This document shows, one piece after another, positions 21,269-33,871 of a stretch of 64,000 bases of DNA. A model generated the notes under the pieces. That model was not told the origin of the DNA. It ran no database searches and was given only the letters and a program-made list of their open reading frames with translations. Each line of letters opens with the position of its first letter. Within the stretch, counting starts at the first letter, position 1. A program made the translations under genes and the position numbers. This DNA comes from Dactylis glomerata (taxonomy: Eukaryota > Streptophyta > Magnoliopsida > Poales > Poaceae): contig QXEO01000168.1 of NCBI GenBank assembly GCA_007115705.1, forward strand, positions 1,456,772-1,520,771, in the 5' to 3' direction.

Positions 21269-23332
21269 TCAAGTAATATCAAGAGATGAAGCATCAAGCT
21301 CATAATTTGCTCTAAGAATAGAGTCAAAAAGTAATTTCTTTATTTTCCTAGGGAAGTGTTCCATACCTTTCTTAAGTGGGAATTGATATTTGATAGTGCC
21401 TTCCCTCATATCAATGATAGCACCTACAGTTCGAAGAAAGGGTCTTCCCAAAATAATAGGACATGAAGCATGTCATTCAACGTCCATAACAAGAAAATCA
21501 ACGGGAACAAGGTTATTGTTTACCACAATAAGAACATCATTAATCCTTCCCAAAGGTTTCTTCTTAGCAACATCAGCAATAGGAACATCAAAATAACACT
21601 TTTCAAGCGGTGGTAAATCAAGCATGTCATAAATCTTTCTAAGCATGATAGAAATACTAGCACCTAGATCACATAAAGCATGGCAATCATAACCATTAAC
21701 ATGCATATCAATGATGGGTTCCCAACCATCATCTAACTTCTTGGGAACAGAAGCTTTTTGCTTCAACCTTTCATCCCTAATCTTTATGAGAGCATTGGTA
21801 ATATGCTTAGTAAAAGCAATATTTAAAGAACTAGCATTGGGAGTCAAAGCAAGCTTTTGCAAGAACAAAATTACTTCAGATATATTGCAGCCATCAACAT
21901 CAAAATCATTAAAAGAAATAGAGCTATCATCTCCCACACTCCAAAAAATTTCAGCACTCTTTTGAGAAAAAGTTTTGGCAGTTTTAGGCTTTTTAACACA
22001 AGGAGTGGGAGTTTTCTCTACACCAATCAAAGTAAGAGGATTGCTACCAGTAGGAGCAACATCATTAGAGGTAGTAATGGTATATACCTTCATCTTTCTA
22101 GCCATCTCATCTTCTCTTTCCCACCTGGCATGCAATTCCGCTAACAATCTAATATTTTCATCAATTCCAACTTGGATAGCATTAGCGGTAGCAACAACAT
22201 TGCTCTCTTTCACATTATTAGGAAACACTTTTAATTTCAGAAGTTCAACATCATGAGCAAGGCTATCAACTTTAGAAGCAAGAATATCAATTTTGCCTAA
22301 CTTTTCCTCAACAGACTTGTTAAAAGCAGTTTGCTTACCGATGAAGTCCTTGAGCATTACCTCAAGCTCGGAGGGCGCGGCCCTAGTGTTGTTGTAGGAA
22401 TTACCATAAGAGTTACCATAACCATTACCATTGGTAGAAGGATACGGCCTATAATTGTTACTAGCAAAATTGTTCCTATAAGCATTGTTGTTAAAATTAT
22501 TATTTCTAATGAAATTCACATCAACATGCTCTTCTTGAGCAACCAGAGAGGCTAAAGGAACATTATTAGGATCAACATGAGTCCTATCATTAGCAAGCAT
22601 AGCCATAATGGTATCAATCTTATCATTCAAGGAAGAGGTTTCCTCAACAGAATTTACCTTCTTACCTTGTGGAGCTCTCTCGGTGTGCCATTCAGAATAA
22701 TTTACCATCATGTTGTCGAGTAGCTTTGACGCGGCGCCCAAGGTAAGGGACATAAAAGTGCCTCCAGCAGCTGAATCAAGTAAGTTCCTTGAAGAAAAAT
22801 TCAGTCCTGCATAAAAAGTTTGGATAATCATCCAAGTAGTCAGTCCATGAGTGGGGCAATTCTTTATCATAGATTTCATTCTTTCCCAAGCTTGAGCAAC
22901 ATGTTCATTATCAAACTGAGTAAATTTCATAATATTGCTACGCAAAGCTATAATCTTAGCAGGAGGATAGTATCTACCAATAAAAGCATCCTTACACCTA
23001 GCCCATGAATCAATACTATTCTTAGTCAAAGACAGCAACCAATCTTTAGCTTTTTCTCTCAAAGAAAAAGGAAACAACTTGAGCTTAATAATATCACTAT
23101 CAACATCCTTATATTTCTGCATCTCACATAGCTCAACAAAATTGTTGAGATGAGCTGCAGCATCTTCAGTACTAGCACCAGAAAATTGCTCTTTCATAAC
23201 AAGGTTCAATAAAGCAGGCTTAATCTCATAAAAGTTTGCAGCAGTAGCAAGTGGTGCAATAGGAGTGCAGATAAAATCACTATTGTTTGTGCTAGTGAAG
23301 TCACACAACTTGGTGTTTTCAGGATTGGCCAT
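21269..23332 (-). pseudogene. gag-pro: Element B gag-protease polyprotein with one nonsense codon
   Basis: One frame from ATG 23332 to the shared D-I-T tail at 21269, interrupted only by a TGA at 21473-21475. The N-terminal half (about residues 45-205) is a retrotransposon gag (capsid) domain, including the F-x-G-R-Y-Y-P and A-Q-A-W-E-R-M-K blocks. An asparagine/tyrosine/glycine-rich linker (about 275-320) and a probable coiled coil (about 325-375) follow. No CCHC zinc knuckle is visible. A pepsin-type retroviral protease follows, with an intact C-D-L-G-A-S active site near residue 553 and the I-L-G-R-P-F-L block after the premature stop. No RT, RNase H or integrase is encoded downstream, so the element could give capsid and protease but would need replication and integration enzymes in trans. 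Confidence 0.85.
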
Positions 23333-23528
23333 TTCAGCAAAACAAAAGTAAACAAGTAAAAACAGCTACCAAGGATTCTAATTTTTTTGGGTTTTTGATA
23401 TAAAAAGCAATGCAGGTAAAATAAAATAAAGTAAAGCAAAACAAATAACAAAGTAAAGAATGTGTGTGCGAAGAACTCCCCTCGCAGAAGTCTTCTCTCT
23501 TCCCCGGCACCGGCGCCAGAAAAATAGC
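23333..23528 (-). other. Element B leader and primer-binding site
   Basis: PBS at 23501-23518 on the minus strand, with one mismatch to the tRNA-Asp complement (CCGGTGCC in place of CCGTTGCC). The leader is shared with A, D and H. Confidence 0.85.
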
Positions 23529-25116
23529 TGATGCCTCTGATGGCGACCAGACTGTCCTTGTGCGTGGTGAATAACCAGCCCGTTGGGAACCCCAAGAGGA
23601 AGGTATGATGAGTGCAGCAGCAAGTTTTCCCTCAGTTAAAGAAACCAAGGTTTATCGAACAGGAGAAGAGAGACAATGACGACTGAAGGTGTTGTGGAAC
23701 CTGCACACACACAAACAAATACTTTGTTCCCAACTTGCGATGAGGTTGTCAATCTCACCGGTTTGCTTGAAACAAAGGTTATGAGTGTATCGAGTGGAAA
23801 ACAATATAGTATGCGAGTAAAGTAAACAGTACGAGTAAAGTAAACAGGTGATAGCAATATGATGTAAATAGGACCGGGGTCCACAGTTCACTAGTGGTGT
23901 CTCTCCATAGATAAAATAGCACATGCTGGGTAAACAAATTACAGTTGGGCAATTGATAGAATAAAGATAATGTGATATGTCAAGAAGATCACTATGAGAT
24001 TTACTCTGGGCATTACAACAAAATACATAGACCGCCATCCAACTGCATCTATGACTAATAATCCACTTGTGATGAATCAATCCGAGAACTCCACAAGTAT
24101 TAAGTTGCGAACAACAGATAATTGCATTAAGCAAAGTGTGTAATGTAAACAAAGCATATGCCCTTGAGCATATGAATGTTGTTTTCTCCCTAGTAGCAAC
24201 AGCACATCTACCACCTTAGAGGTTTCTGTCACTCCCCCAGGTGAAATAGAGGCATGAACCCACTATCGAGCATAAATACCCCCTCTTGGAGTCACTAGCA
24301 ACTACTCGGCCAAGATAGCTACTAACAATGGAGAGCATGCAAGATCATAAACAACATAGAGATAACAAAAGATAATATTCAGTACAGCAACTTAATCATA
24401 AACACCAATATTCATCGGATCCCAACAAACCAAACATGTAGAATTACATAACGGTGATCTCAATCATGTACGGCAGCTCATGAGATCTAAACATGAAGCA
24501 CATAGTGGAGAAGACAACCATCTAGATACTGCTATGGACCCATAGTCCAAGGTAGACTACTCACTCATCGCTCCGGAGGCAAGCATGGCGATGAAGAAGA
24601 CCTCCGGTGGCGATTCCCCTCTCCGGCAGGGTGCCGGGAAGAGCTTCTGGACCCTCCCGATCTTCGGGTCGACGGCGGCGGCGGATCGCGATGTATTCTG
24701 GAAAACTGATCGGGCCTTAGGTTTTTCTCGTCGGGGGGTCTTTATAGGCGAAGGGTCGATGTCAGAGGAGGGACCAGGCACCCTCACACGGGGGTGGCGC
24801 GGGCCAGGGGCTGGCCGCGCCGCCCCTGTGTGTGGGGCCCTGGTGGCCCCCCTCCTACTCCTCTTCGGATCTCTGGAAGCTTCCGGGTAAAATAAGACTT
24901 CAGGAACTTGTTTCGTCCAATTCCGAGAATATTTCCTGTGTATCACTTCTGAAACACAAAAACAGCAGAAAACAGGAAACTGGCACTATGGCACTTCGTT
25001 AATAGGTTAGTTCCGGAAAATGCATAAAAATGCCACTAAGTGTAACGAAACAATAGGCAAATGGTGTAAAACAAGCATGGAGCATCAAAAATTATAGATA
25101 CGTTTGAGACGTATCA
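23529..25116 (-). repeat. Element B 5' LTR
   Basis: Uninterrupted 1588-bp LTR, TGATGCCTCTG to GACGTATCA, followed by TSD ATCAT. Confidence 0.95.
24741..24746 (-). promoter_or_regulatory. TATA box of element B 5' LTR
   Basis: TATAAA on the minus strand in CCTATAAAGACC, placed just after the GC-rich U3 patch as in the other family LTRs. Confidence 0.5.
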
Positions 25117-25121
25117 ATCAT

Positions 25122-25232
25122 CAAACATGTAAAAACAGAGGAAACAACATAAGTATCATCTCTAAATGTGAAATATATCAATGAATAACAGCAAATTATG
25201 ATACAAAATAGTGATGCAGAATGGACGTATCA
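25122..25232 (-). repeat. Element C 3' LTR, piece 2 (U3 tip)
   Basis: Matches 41360-41469 of the 5' LTR and ends GGACGTATCA at 25232. It joins 6126-7534 once B is removed. Confidence 0.92.
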
Positions 25233-26925
25233 ACCCCCCCAAGCTTAGACCACGCTTGTCCCCAAGTGAAAACTAAACTCGGTAAACATGACCACAGGTT
25301 TATGGAGTGAAGTGTCGATAATCAAAATATGGACAAGAAGCATCACATTTACCAAGGCATGGATTATAATAGATAGCAATTCCCTTTATATGATATAGAC
25401 TTGCAATAAGTAAAAGGGAATCACAAATAAAGATGCACAAGGTAAACTATAATTGGTGATGGCAAACCTTAGTTCTTGGTCAGAGAACAATGAACAAACT
25501 ATACTTGCTTTTGAACGGAACCTTTTAAAACAGAGCTAATATAGCAAAAACTATATGCTCAACGAAACAAACCCTTTGCAATCATAGAAAGCTTTCAAAG
25601 ATATATTCCTTCAGATAAAAGCATCATATTAAACAAAGGAAGATAATAAACATGATTGAATGGATCAACATATGGATGAGTGAAACATAACAACTCAAAT
25701 GCTTGCTTGAGATAGGAGGGAATAGGTTGACTCAACATAAAAGTAAAAGACAGGCCCTTCGCAGAGGGAAGCAGGGATTAAACATGTGCTAGAGCTTTTT
25801 CATTTGTAAAACAAAGATAAAAGTTATTTTGAGAGGTGATTGCTTTTGTCAACGACTAGCAACGGAGTTCTTGATATCTTCCATACTAAACAAGTGAGAG
25901 CGGTTCCGAGATATTGATTAATTGGCACGATTGTGCTCTTTTATAGCTTGGCACTCCTCCCCACCTTTTCCTTTCTCAAACCATGGCTTACCGATTCCAT
26001 CAGGTGCCCACCAACTTTAACAAACCAAGGAGGAGTGCCTTTTTCTTTTCTTTCTCTTTTTTTAGATTACAATGGTCTGACCAGCTCCCTTGCAAAATTT
26101 AATGATGAGTAGATGAAGCTGCCTAGTCGAGGGGTAATCAATTTAGTATGGAAGATAACAAACCCATCCACTACGTCCTCATGAGCTAAAAACAGTGGCA
26201 CAAAATGAGAAGCATTTGAAGGTTTTTGAAAGGTAGCACATGAAAATTTACTTGGAATGGCTTGAAATACCATATATAGGGATTTATAGTGGACTCTTTG
26301 GAAGTAACTTAGTTTTTGGGAATTGGATGCACGAGAAGTATTCCCTCTCAGTACAGGTTTTTGGCTAGCAAGGCTGGGTAGCAAGCATAAGAGTTGCATG
26401 AAACAAACAAACATACATATAATAGGAACAATCATACAAACTTCCTTGAAAGTAAAACGATTTTAACTTGAGAATACTATGCTTATGAGCCAAACATGAA
26501 GGAAAGCTGAAATGATGTAACTACCAACACTTCTTTCTTCTTTTCTACTCAAACCTCAAGGTAATGTTGCTACTGACCAAGCTAAGTTTGCCAAAACCAA
26601 CTAAATTTACTCATGCTCCCAAAGTGATACCAATACTAATTAACAAGACTAATCATATAAGAAACATTGCAAACTAAAATAAAGTGTGTGGAAAGTAAAC
26701 GATAAAACTTCTCATAAATATTTCATTACCGCAACTCACACCAAGGGATACATAGATAACCAACTAAGGAGGATACTTCCACACTTCAAACTATTCTATA
26801 AGATAACTTCTCTATTCATGATATGACTCTACTTGAAAAGTAAATGAGTAAAAGATAATGATGTGATACCGTGGCACTCCCCCAATCTTGGAACAAGCCA
26901 AGGGGATGCCTATACCAAAGACGAA
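25233..26925 (-). other. Element C PPT and 3' non-coding region
   Basis: The PPT at 25233-25250 reads TAAGCTTGGGGGGGT on the minus strand against the LTR. About 1.7 kb of non-coding DNA follows. Its 25730-26270 part is the module also present in A, E and G. A second PPT-like tract (AAGATTGGGGGAGTGCC, 26873-26890) lies just after the third ORF's stop. The hydrophobic 122-aa frame at 26067-26435 looks like chance in T-rich sequence. Confidence 0.75.
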
Positions 26926-27468
26926 TTACTCCTTCGGTGGTGGTGGCGAGTCCTTAATAAGCTTCTCAATCAAATCTCTCAAGTCATCAATCTTGTAGCT
27001 GAGGTTACGAATCATCTCTGAATTGTGCTCAATACGGCTCATGAACCTGTCAGCCTGAAAATCCCAACTCTTGGAATTATTTCCCCATCCTTCTTCACTC
27101 TTGGAGCTTTCTTTCCCTGCACTGTTAGAATGATCTATATCCCAACCAGAGGGCAATCGTTACCTTGGTACCTTTTGAAACTGATGTTCATGTATTAGAG
27201 TATGGAAGTGGTTGTTGCTTGACGGGGATGTCCGTGGAGCTAAGGTGTGACGTGGCACACCCCCTCCGGTGCTCATCCATGAGCTTCTTTTAATCTTGCT
27301 AGGGTTCGTCACCACTCCAATGCTTGCGATGATAGTGCATGGGAATGAGCGTTGCTATTCTTCTATCTCCTCCTTCTCGGCTTCACTCTCGACGTCCTCC
27401 TTTGGTTCTAGGTCTTGGCGATCATCTTCTGAAGGCATCTTCTCCTTGTCGTTGCTTGAAGAGTCCAT
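26926..27468 (-). pseudogene. Element C third ORF (post-integrase), two in-frame stops
   Basis: An ATG at 27466-27468 opens a frame that stays in phase to 26926 but carries a TAG at 27355-27357 and a TAA just before residue 105. The N-terminal 37 residues are highly charged (Asp/Glu/Lys/Ser). The C-terminal 75 residues hold a likely amphipathic helix followed by a P-P-P-P-K-E end. It lies in the position of the env-like ORF of Athila elements but has no signal peptide or membrane segment, so calling it env is not supported. It has its own promoter-like patch upstream. Its identity is unknown. Confidence 0.5.
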
Positions 27469-27563
27469 GGTGCTCCCAAAACTGAGATCAACTCCTGACA
27501 GAAATAGCTCGAAACGAAAACACGACGAGAAAACGATATACAGACCTCGGGCAATCTGGGGGG

Positions 27564-27700
27564 TTATATAGGCAAAAATTAAACATCAAGACAAAACCAC
27601 AGGAGGAAACTGGGACGGAAATAAGCTCCGGGGTGCTCTCACCATAGGGCGGCGCGGCCTGGAGTGGGCCCATGCCCCCTGGTGGTGAGGACACTCCGGA
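27564..27700 (-). promoter_or_regulatory. internal LTR-like promoter patch upstream of the third ORF of C
   Basis: On the minus strand a GC-rich inverted patch (about 27690-27630, with the GGCCGCGCCGCCC core) is followed by TATATAA at 27564-27570, an untranslated stretch of about 95 bp, and the ATG at 27468. The same order (GC patch, TATA, leader) builds the U3/R promoter of the LTRs in this window. Promoter function is inferred. Confidence 0.5.
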
Positions 27701-27807
27701 CTCCGTCTCCTGCCCGTTTTTGTCGCATGATTTTTCATATTTAATAAAAACAACAAAAATATTAAAGGAAAGGTTTAGCGCGAACCTTTTCTGACTAGAA
27801 CTGTTAC

Positions 27808-29184
27808 CTATTCGAAAACAAACTCTGCAGGTTCCTGCATATTGTCCTGGATGAATTCTTCCAGAGTCACCGTTTGAATAACATCAACATCTTCATTATA
27901 AGAATCTCCAGCAATATAATGTTTGAGTCTTTGCCCATTCACCACTTGTGTAGTGTTGTCTTTTAACGAAGCAATCTTTATCGCACCTGAGTGGTACACC
28001 TCTTCAATAACATAGGGTCCTTCCCATTTTGAGAGTAATTTTCCTGCAAAAAATCTGAGACGGGACCTATACAATAGAACTTTCTCACCAACATGAAACT
28101 CTCTCTTAAGAATTCTCTTATCATGCCATTGCTTGACTTTCTCTTTGAAAAGTCTGGCATTCTTGTAAGCTTCGTTTCTCCACTCATCTAAGGAACTCAA
28201 ATCTAACAACCTTTTCTTATCGGCGAGTTTAAAATCCTTATTAAGCTCTTTCACTGCCCAAAAAGCTTTGTGTTCTAATTCTAAGGGCAAGTGACACGCT
28301 TTTCTGTAAACCATCTTGTAAGGAGACATGCCCATGGGGTTCTTATAAGAAGTTCTATAAGCCCATAAAGCATCATTTAACTTGCTAGCCCAGTTTTTCC
28401 TAGATCTATTTACAGTCTTCTGCAAGATAGACTTGATCTCTTTATTCGAAAGCTCTACCTGCCCACTAGTTTGGGGATGATAAGCAGAAGCAATTCTATG
28501 ATTAACGTCATATCTAGCAAGAGTTTTTCTAAAACCACCGTGAATAAAATGAGAACCTTCGTCAGTCATAAGATACCTAGGTACACCAAACCTAGGAAAA
28601 ATAACATCCTTAAGCATTTTTAACGAGGTCTCGCCATCGGAACTCTTTGTAGGTATGGCTTCTACCCACTTAGTAACATAATCAACAGCAACAAGTATAT
28701 GAGTATAGCCTTCTAAATGAGGAAAAGGACCCATAAAGTCAAATCCCCAACAATCAAATGGTTCAATAACAAGAGTGTAACTCATAGGCATTTCAATATG
28801 TCTAGAAATATTACCAACTCTTTGACATTCATCACAGGATAAAACATACCTTCTAGCATCTTTAAAAAGGGTTGGCCAATAAAAACCTGATTGTAGAACC
28901 TTTTGTGCAGTTCTATCTCCAGCATGATGTCCTCCATAAGCACTACCATGGCACTTTCTCAATATTTCTTGTTGCTCATATTCTGGAACACATCTTTGCA
29001 TAATACCATCAACTCCTTCTTTATATAAGTGTGGGTCATCCCAAAAGTAATGCCTCATATCGTAAAAGAATTTTCTTCTTTTCTGAGCTGTAAAGGTTGG
29101 AGGCAAATACTTGGAAACAATAAAGTTAGCATAATCAGCATACCACAGATTCTCTCGTGAAGTTACATTTATTGAAGCCAACTA
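27808..29184 (-). pseudogene. int: Element C integrase (C-terminal part of gag-pol)
   Basis: This is the same frame as the RT part, entered just after a TAG at 29182-29184, and it runs to its natural stop. Counting from 29181, the HHCC zinc-binding domain is at residues 78-119 (H78, H85/86, C116, C119). The catalytic DDE core is D148 (W-G-F-D-F-M-G-P-F), D207 (T-D-E-G-S-H-F) and E243 (H-P-Q-T-S-G-Q-V-E). A GPY-type C-terminal motif (W-E-G-P-Y-V-I near 400) and G-Q-R-L-K-H-Y follow. No chromodomain is visible, as expected for Athila rather than chromovirus lineages. All three catalytic residues are kept; the glycine after D207 is replaced by E. It would act in the nucleus, joining cDNA ends to target DNA. 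Translation from the upstream ORF would need both stops read through. Confidence 0.93.
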
Positions 29185-29304
29185 TTCATTTGGAAAACTA
29201 TCATTAACAGGAATAGGATCAAAAGAAACATTTTCCAATCTAGACAAATTGTCAGCAACGGGATTTTTAGCACCTTTCCTATCTACAATATGCAAATCAA
29301 ACTC

Positions 29305-32300
29305 TTATAAAAGCAACACCCATCTAATAAGCCTAGGCTTAGCATCCTTCTTCGACATAAGATATCTAATAGCAGCGTGATCAGTATGAATAGTAACTTT
29401 AGAATAAACAATGTAAGGTCTAAACTTATCACAAGCGAAAACAACAGCAAGAAACTCTTTCTTAGTAGTAGCATAATTCTTCTGAGCAGCATCAAGAGTC
29501 TTACTAGCATAATGAATAACATTCAACTTCTTATCTACGCGCTGTCCAAGAACAGCACCAACAGCGAAATCACGAGCATCGCACATAATTTCAAATGGTA
29601 AATTCCAATCAGGTGGTTGAACAATAGGAGCAGTAGTTAAAGCCTTCTTAAGAGTTTCAAAAGCTTCCTTACAATCATCATCAAAAACAAATGGTACATC
29701 TTTTTGAAGAAGATTAGTAAGAGGCTTTGAAATCTTAGAGAAATCTTTAATAAACCTCCTATAGAAACCAGCATGACCAAGAATACTATGAATACCTTTA
29801 ACATCTCTGGGACAGGGCATTTTCTCAATTGCTTCAACCTTTGCTCTGTCAACTTCGATACCTCTTTTGGAGATTTTATGTCCAAGAACAATTCCTTCAT
29901 TCACCATAAAGTGGCATTTCTCCCAATTTAGAACAAGATTAGTTTCTTCACACCTCTGCAAAACTTTATCAAGATTGTGCAAACAATTATCAAAAGAAGT
30001 TCCATAGACGAAAAAATCATCCATGAAAACCTCCACAATTTCTTCACAAAACCCATGAAAAATAGCATACATGCATCTTTGAAAAGTAGCAGGAGCATTG
30101 CACAAACCAAACGGCATACGTCTATAAGCATAAGTTCCATAAGGACAAGTAAAAGTGGTTTTCTCTTGATCTTGCTTTTTAACAGCAATCTGAGAGAAAC
30201 CAGAATAACCATCAAGAAAACAAAAATGAGTCTTCTTAGACAACCTCTCTAACATTTGATCTATGAACGATAAAGGATAATGATCTTTCTTAGTAACTTT
30301 GTTTACCTTTCTAAAATCAATGCACATCCTATAACCAACTACTACCCTTTGAGGAATAAGCTCGTTATTCTCATTAGGCACAACAGTTATACCTCCTTTC
30401 TTAGGAACACAATGAACATGACTAACCCATCTACTATCAGCGATAGGATAAATAATACCAGCATCAAGGAGCTTCAATACCTCATTTCTTACCACTTCCT
30501 TCATATTGGGAATTAAACGGCGTTGATGTTCAACAACTGGCTTTGCATCTTCCTCCATGTTATGCTGACATATAGTAGGAGAAATCCCTTTTAAATCATC
30601 AAGAGTATATCCCATAGCTCCTCGGTGTTTCCTCAATATTTCCAATAACCTTTCTTCCTCCTTTCCTGAAAGTTTAGAACTGATAATAACAGGATATATT
30701 TTCTTATCATCTATATCAGCATACTTAAGATCATCAGGTAAAGGTTTTAATTCAAAAACAGGATCTTCCTTAGGTGGCAAAGTGGTACCAAGATCCTCCA
30801 CAGGTAAATTGTGCTTAATCAACGGTGGTTGACGAAGAAGAATATCGTCAATCTCTTCTCTTTCCTTCCTAAAAACATTACTTTCATGGTCCTCCATAAA
30901 TTGCTGCAAAGCATTGTTAGGAGCAAGAGCAATAGAAGCAAGATGTTCAACTCGAAAATTTTCATTAGGCAATTCATTTTCATAAGGAGCTTTAGTGAAC
31001 TTAGAAAAATTAAACTCATAAGACTCTCCGTCAAACTTAGTCACAACTTTCTCCTTCTTACAATCTATCACAACACTACAAGTATTCAAAAAGGGTCTAC
31101 CAAAAATAATAGGACAAGTTTCACTAACTTCAGTACCAAGTATAAGAAAATCAGTAGGATATTTAGTCTTACCACACAAAACTTCCACATCTCGAACAAT
31201 ACCAAGTGGAAAGATAGTTTGTCTATTAGCAAGCTGAATAACGACATCAATCTCCTCCAATTCACAAGGGGCAATTTCATGCATAATTTCTCTGTAAAGC
31301 TCTAAAGGAATAGCACTTGAACTTGCACCGATGTCACATAAACCATAATAGCAATGATCGCCAATACTGACAGAAATAACAGGAACACTTGCTTTCCTAG
31401 GCCTACTAGGATGTGAAACAATGTTAGAAGCATCTTCACAAAAGACAATATGTTCATCTCCCACATTTTTAGTAACAAGGTCCTTCACTATAGCTACAGG
31501 AGACTTAATAGTAATTTGCTTATCAGGTTCTACAGCTTTCTTGGTATTTTTATTAAGCACGGTTATCAAAGTGGAATGCTCCTTTACCTTAGCAGGGAAA
31601 GGCATTTTCTCAAAATAAGGTTCAGGCAAAATGCGATCAATAGTACAAACTTCAGTAGTTGTAGCAGAAATATGACTAATAGAATCTTTATAAGGCGTAT
31701 GGTACTTGCTCCAATCTTTCTTTGGAACATCAAGATAAGAAGCAAAAGCCTTAAAACAGTTAGCAAGAATCTGAGAATCAAGACCATAAACAGTGCTAAC
31801 ATTATGAAAGTCATCAGTTCCCATAAAAGCTTTAATACATTTATAATCATAATTTATACCTGACCTCCTACCTTTGTCGGTTTCCCATCCTTCAGCATTT
31901 TCTTGAATACGGTCAAGAAGATCCCATTTAGCTTCTCCTTTCATATGGGTAAATAATCCAAAACAGGAAGCATCCAAATAATCCTTGTCATGAAGAGCAA
32001 GCCTCGCATAAAAGTTATCAATAACAATATTACTGGGGAGCTCATGAATGGGACATTTGAGCATTAGTGACTTCAATCTCCCCCACGCTTGGGCAATACT
32101 CTCTCCATCATGAGGCCAAAAGTTATATATTCGATTACGATCTTTATGAATTTCACTTGGAGGATAAAAATTGGAATAAAAGAGAGGTACAATTTCCTCC
32201 CAAGCAATAGATGGACCATCCTTTAGCAGCCGATACCACTCCCCAGCTTTGCCTTCCAGTGATAAAGAGAATAGCTTCCGCTTAACCTGGTTTGATGAAA

Positions 32301-32529
32301 TACCTGCACACTTGAACAACTCGCATAATTCATGTATAAAGAGTAAATGATCACCCGGATGAACAGTTCCATCTCCTGAATAGCAGTTATTCATAACACA
32401 TTCAACAATTTTCATAGGTATTTTAAAAGGATCTAATTGAGCAGGTGGTGGTGGTGGTGGTGGTTCATCCACATCCGCAACAGTGGTAGTAGTGTTCCCA
32501 AATAGGAAACCAAATGGAGAAATCTCCAT
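29305..32529 (-). pseudogene. gag-pol: Element C gag-protease-RT-RNase H, ended by a nonsense codon
   Basis: The start is placed at ATG 32527-32529, because the frame extended to 32640 runs back through the PBS. Gag covers roughly residues 30-230, with the A-Q-A-W-G-R-L-K-S block; no CCHC knuckle is seen. The protease has an intact C-D-I-G-A-S site near residue 397 and an I-I-F-G-R-P-F-L block. The RT domain has the F-M-D-D catalytic box near 832 and the M-P-F-G-L-C-N-A-P block. RNase H follows, with M-C-D-A and H-T-D-H motifs. A TAA at 29305-29307 stops the frame; downstream sequence continues in phase through the usual D-N-L-S-R-L linker to a TAG at 29182-29184 and then integrase. A single gag-pol frame is typical of Athila elements. 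This is the only RT in the window. Confidence 0.93.
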
Positions 32530-32650
32530 TGCAAGACAAAATAAAAATAAAAGACAGGAATAAAAATAATACTCACAGCGATGGTTACCTTTACCAATTC
32601 CACTCTTCAATAGCGCTTCACTCCCCGGCAACAGCGCCAAAAAATAGTTT
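32530..32650 (-). other. Element C leader and primer-binding site
   Basis: PBS at 32622-32639 reads TGGCGCTGTTGCCGGGGA on the minus strand, tRNA-Asp type with one change that still allows G:U pairing. The leader to the gag ATG is only about 92 bp. Confidence 0.88.
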
Positions 32651-33871
32651 TAATGACCCACAAGTATAGGGGGTGTATCATAGTACTTTTGATAAATAAG
32701 AGTGTCAAACCCAACGAGGAGCAGAAGGTGTTGACAAGTGGTTTTGACCAAGGATTTACTGTAAATACTAGCAAACGGGTTTTCAGGGGTTTTTGGTAAT
32801 GCAAGTAAATAAAGTACGAGTAAATAAAAGATAGTAATAATAATTGCAGTGAGTGGCCCAATCCTTTCTAGAGCAAAGGACAAGCCGGTTGTGTAACTTA
32901 TGATGACCAAATATTCTCGAGGACACACGAGAGTTTCTGTCAAGTGCTTTTGCTTCATACCGCTAAATAATCTTTATTGGTTTGATAAGTATTATGGGGG
33001 TGAACCTGTGCTAGCGCACTACCCTTACTAGGATAAATACACACTTGTGATTATACCCCTTGCAAGCATCCGCAACTACAAGAAAGTAATTAAGATAAAT
33101 CTAACCACAGCCTTAAACTCTAAGATCCTACACTCCCTGGTGCAATGGTTTTCCAACGGAGGTTTAGGTTTCTGTCACTCCAGCAACCCCACAATTGGTA
33201 GCCAAATACACAATGCATTCCACTAGGCCCATAAATGGTGAAGTATCATGTAGTCGACGTTCACATGACACCACTAGTGAAATAGCACCACAACAAATAA
33301 GTACCAAACCATTAAATATTACTTAACATAATTCCACTACTAACATCTTGACTTCTCCCATGTCCTGAAGAACTAAATGAACTACTCACAAGACATCATA
33401 TGGATCATAATCAGAGGTGAAATAATGGTAAATAACAATCTGAACATAAACCTTAATTCAACGGTTCCACTCAATAGCATTAACCACAAGAGTAATCAAC
33501 ACCGGGAAAGTTTCCCCTAAGAATTTGACAAGATTCAACTCAAGATGTTACAGCGGGACGGCATGGTGATGGTGGAGATGAAGGTGCTGGTGGTGAGGAT
33601 GATGGTGATAATGATCCCGATGAAGTCCAGCGCGATGATGATGACGATGGCGACGATCTACCCTCTCTGAGAAGGAATTTCCCCGGCAGATTTCTGCCTG
33701 CCGGAGAGCTTTTCTCTCTCTGGTGTTTTCCGCCCCGCAGAGGCGGTGGTGTCTATCTCTGAGCCCCCCCCCCCTTGATTTAGGTTTTTGGGGATGATGA
33801 AATACATGAAGGGGCGATGGCAGTAGTGGGCTAGGGTGGCCTCACCACAGGCCGGCGTGGCTAGGGGTGGG
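32651..33871 (-). repeat. Element C 5' LTR, piece 1
   Basis: Collinear with 6126-7350. The terminal dinucleotide is TA instead of TG on the plus strand, which looks like a point mutation. D inserted after GTGGG (33867-33871). Confidence 0.92.

Larger units (their letters stand above)
7535..25116 (-). mobile_element. Element B: non-autonomous gag-protease LTR element, hosting A
   Basis: TSD ATCAT lies at 7530-7534 and 25117-25121. The LTRs are exactly 1588 bp each after removing A: 3' LTR 7535-8482 plus 17692-18331, and 5' LTR 23529-25116. About fifteen differences were seen between them (about 1%). The internal region has PBS 23501-23518, a gag-protease frame 21269-23332, and about 2.9 kb of non-coding DNA ending in a PPT at 18332. 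There is no RT, RNase H or integrase. It sits inside element C's 3' LTR. Confidence 0.93.

Noticed and set aside
26926..27468. Calling the third ORF of C an envelope gene
   Set aside because: The position fits, but there is no signal peptide, membrane segment or cysteine pattern. It is highly charged with a short helix, so it is left as unknown.
30811..31305. Plus-strand ORFs of up to 164 aa opposite C's gag-pol, and 152-aa ORFs opposite the D and H ORFs
   Set aside because: They are antisense shadows of codon-biased coding sequence with no domain of their own.
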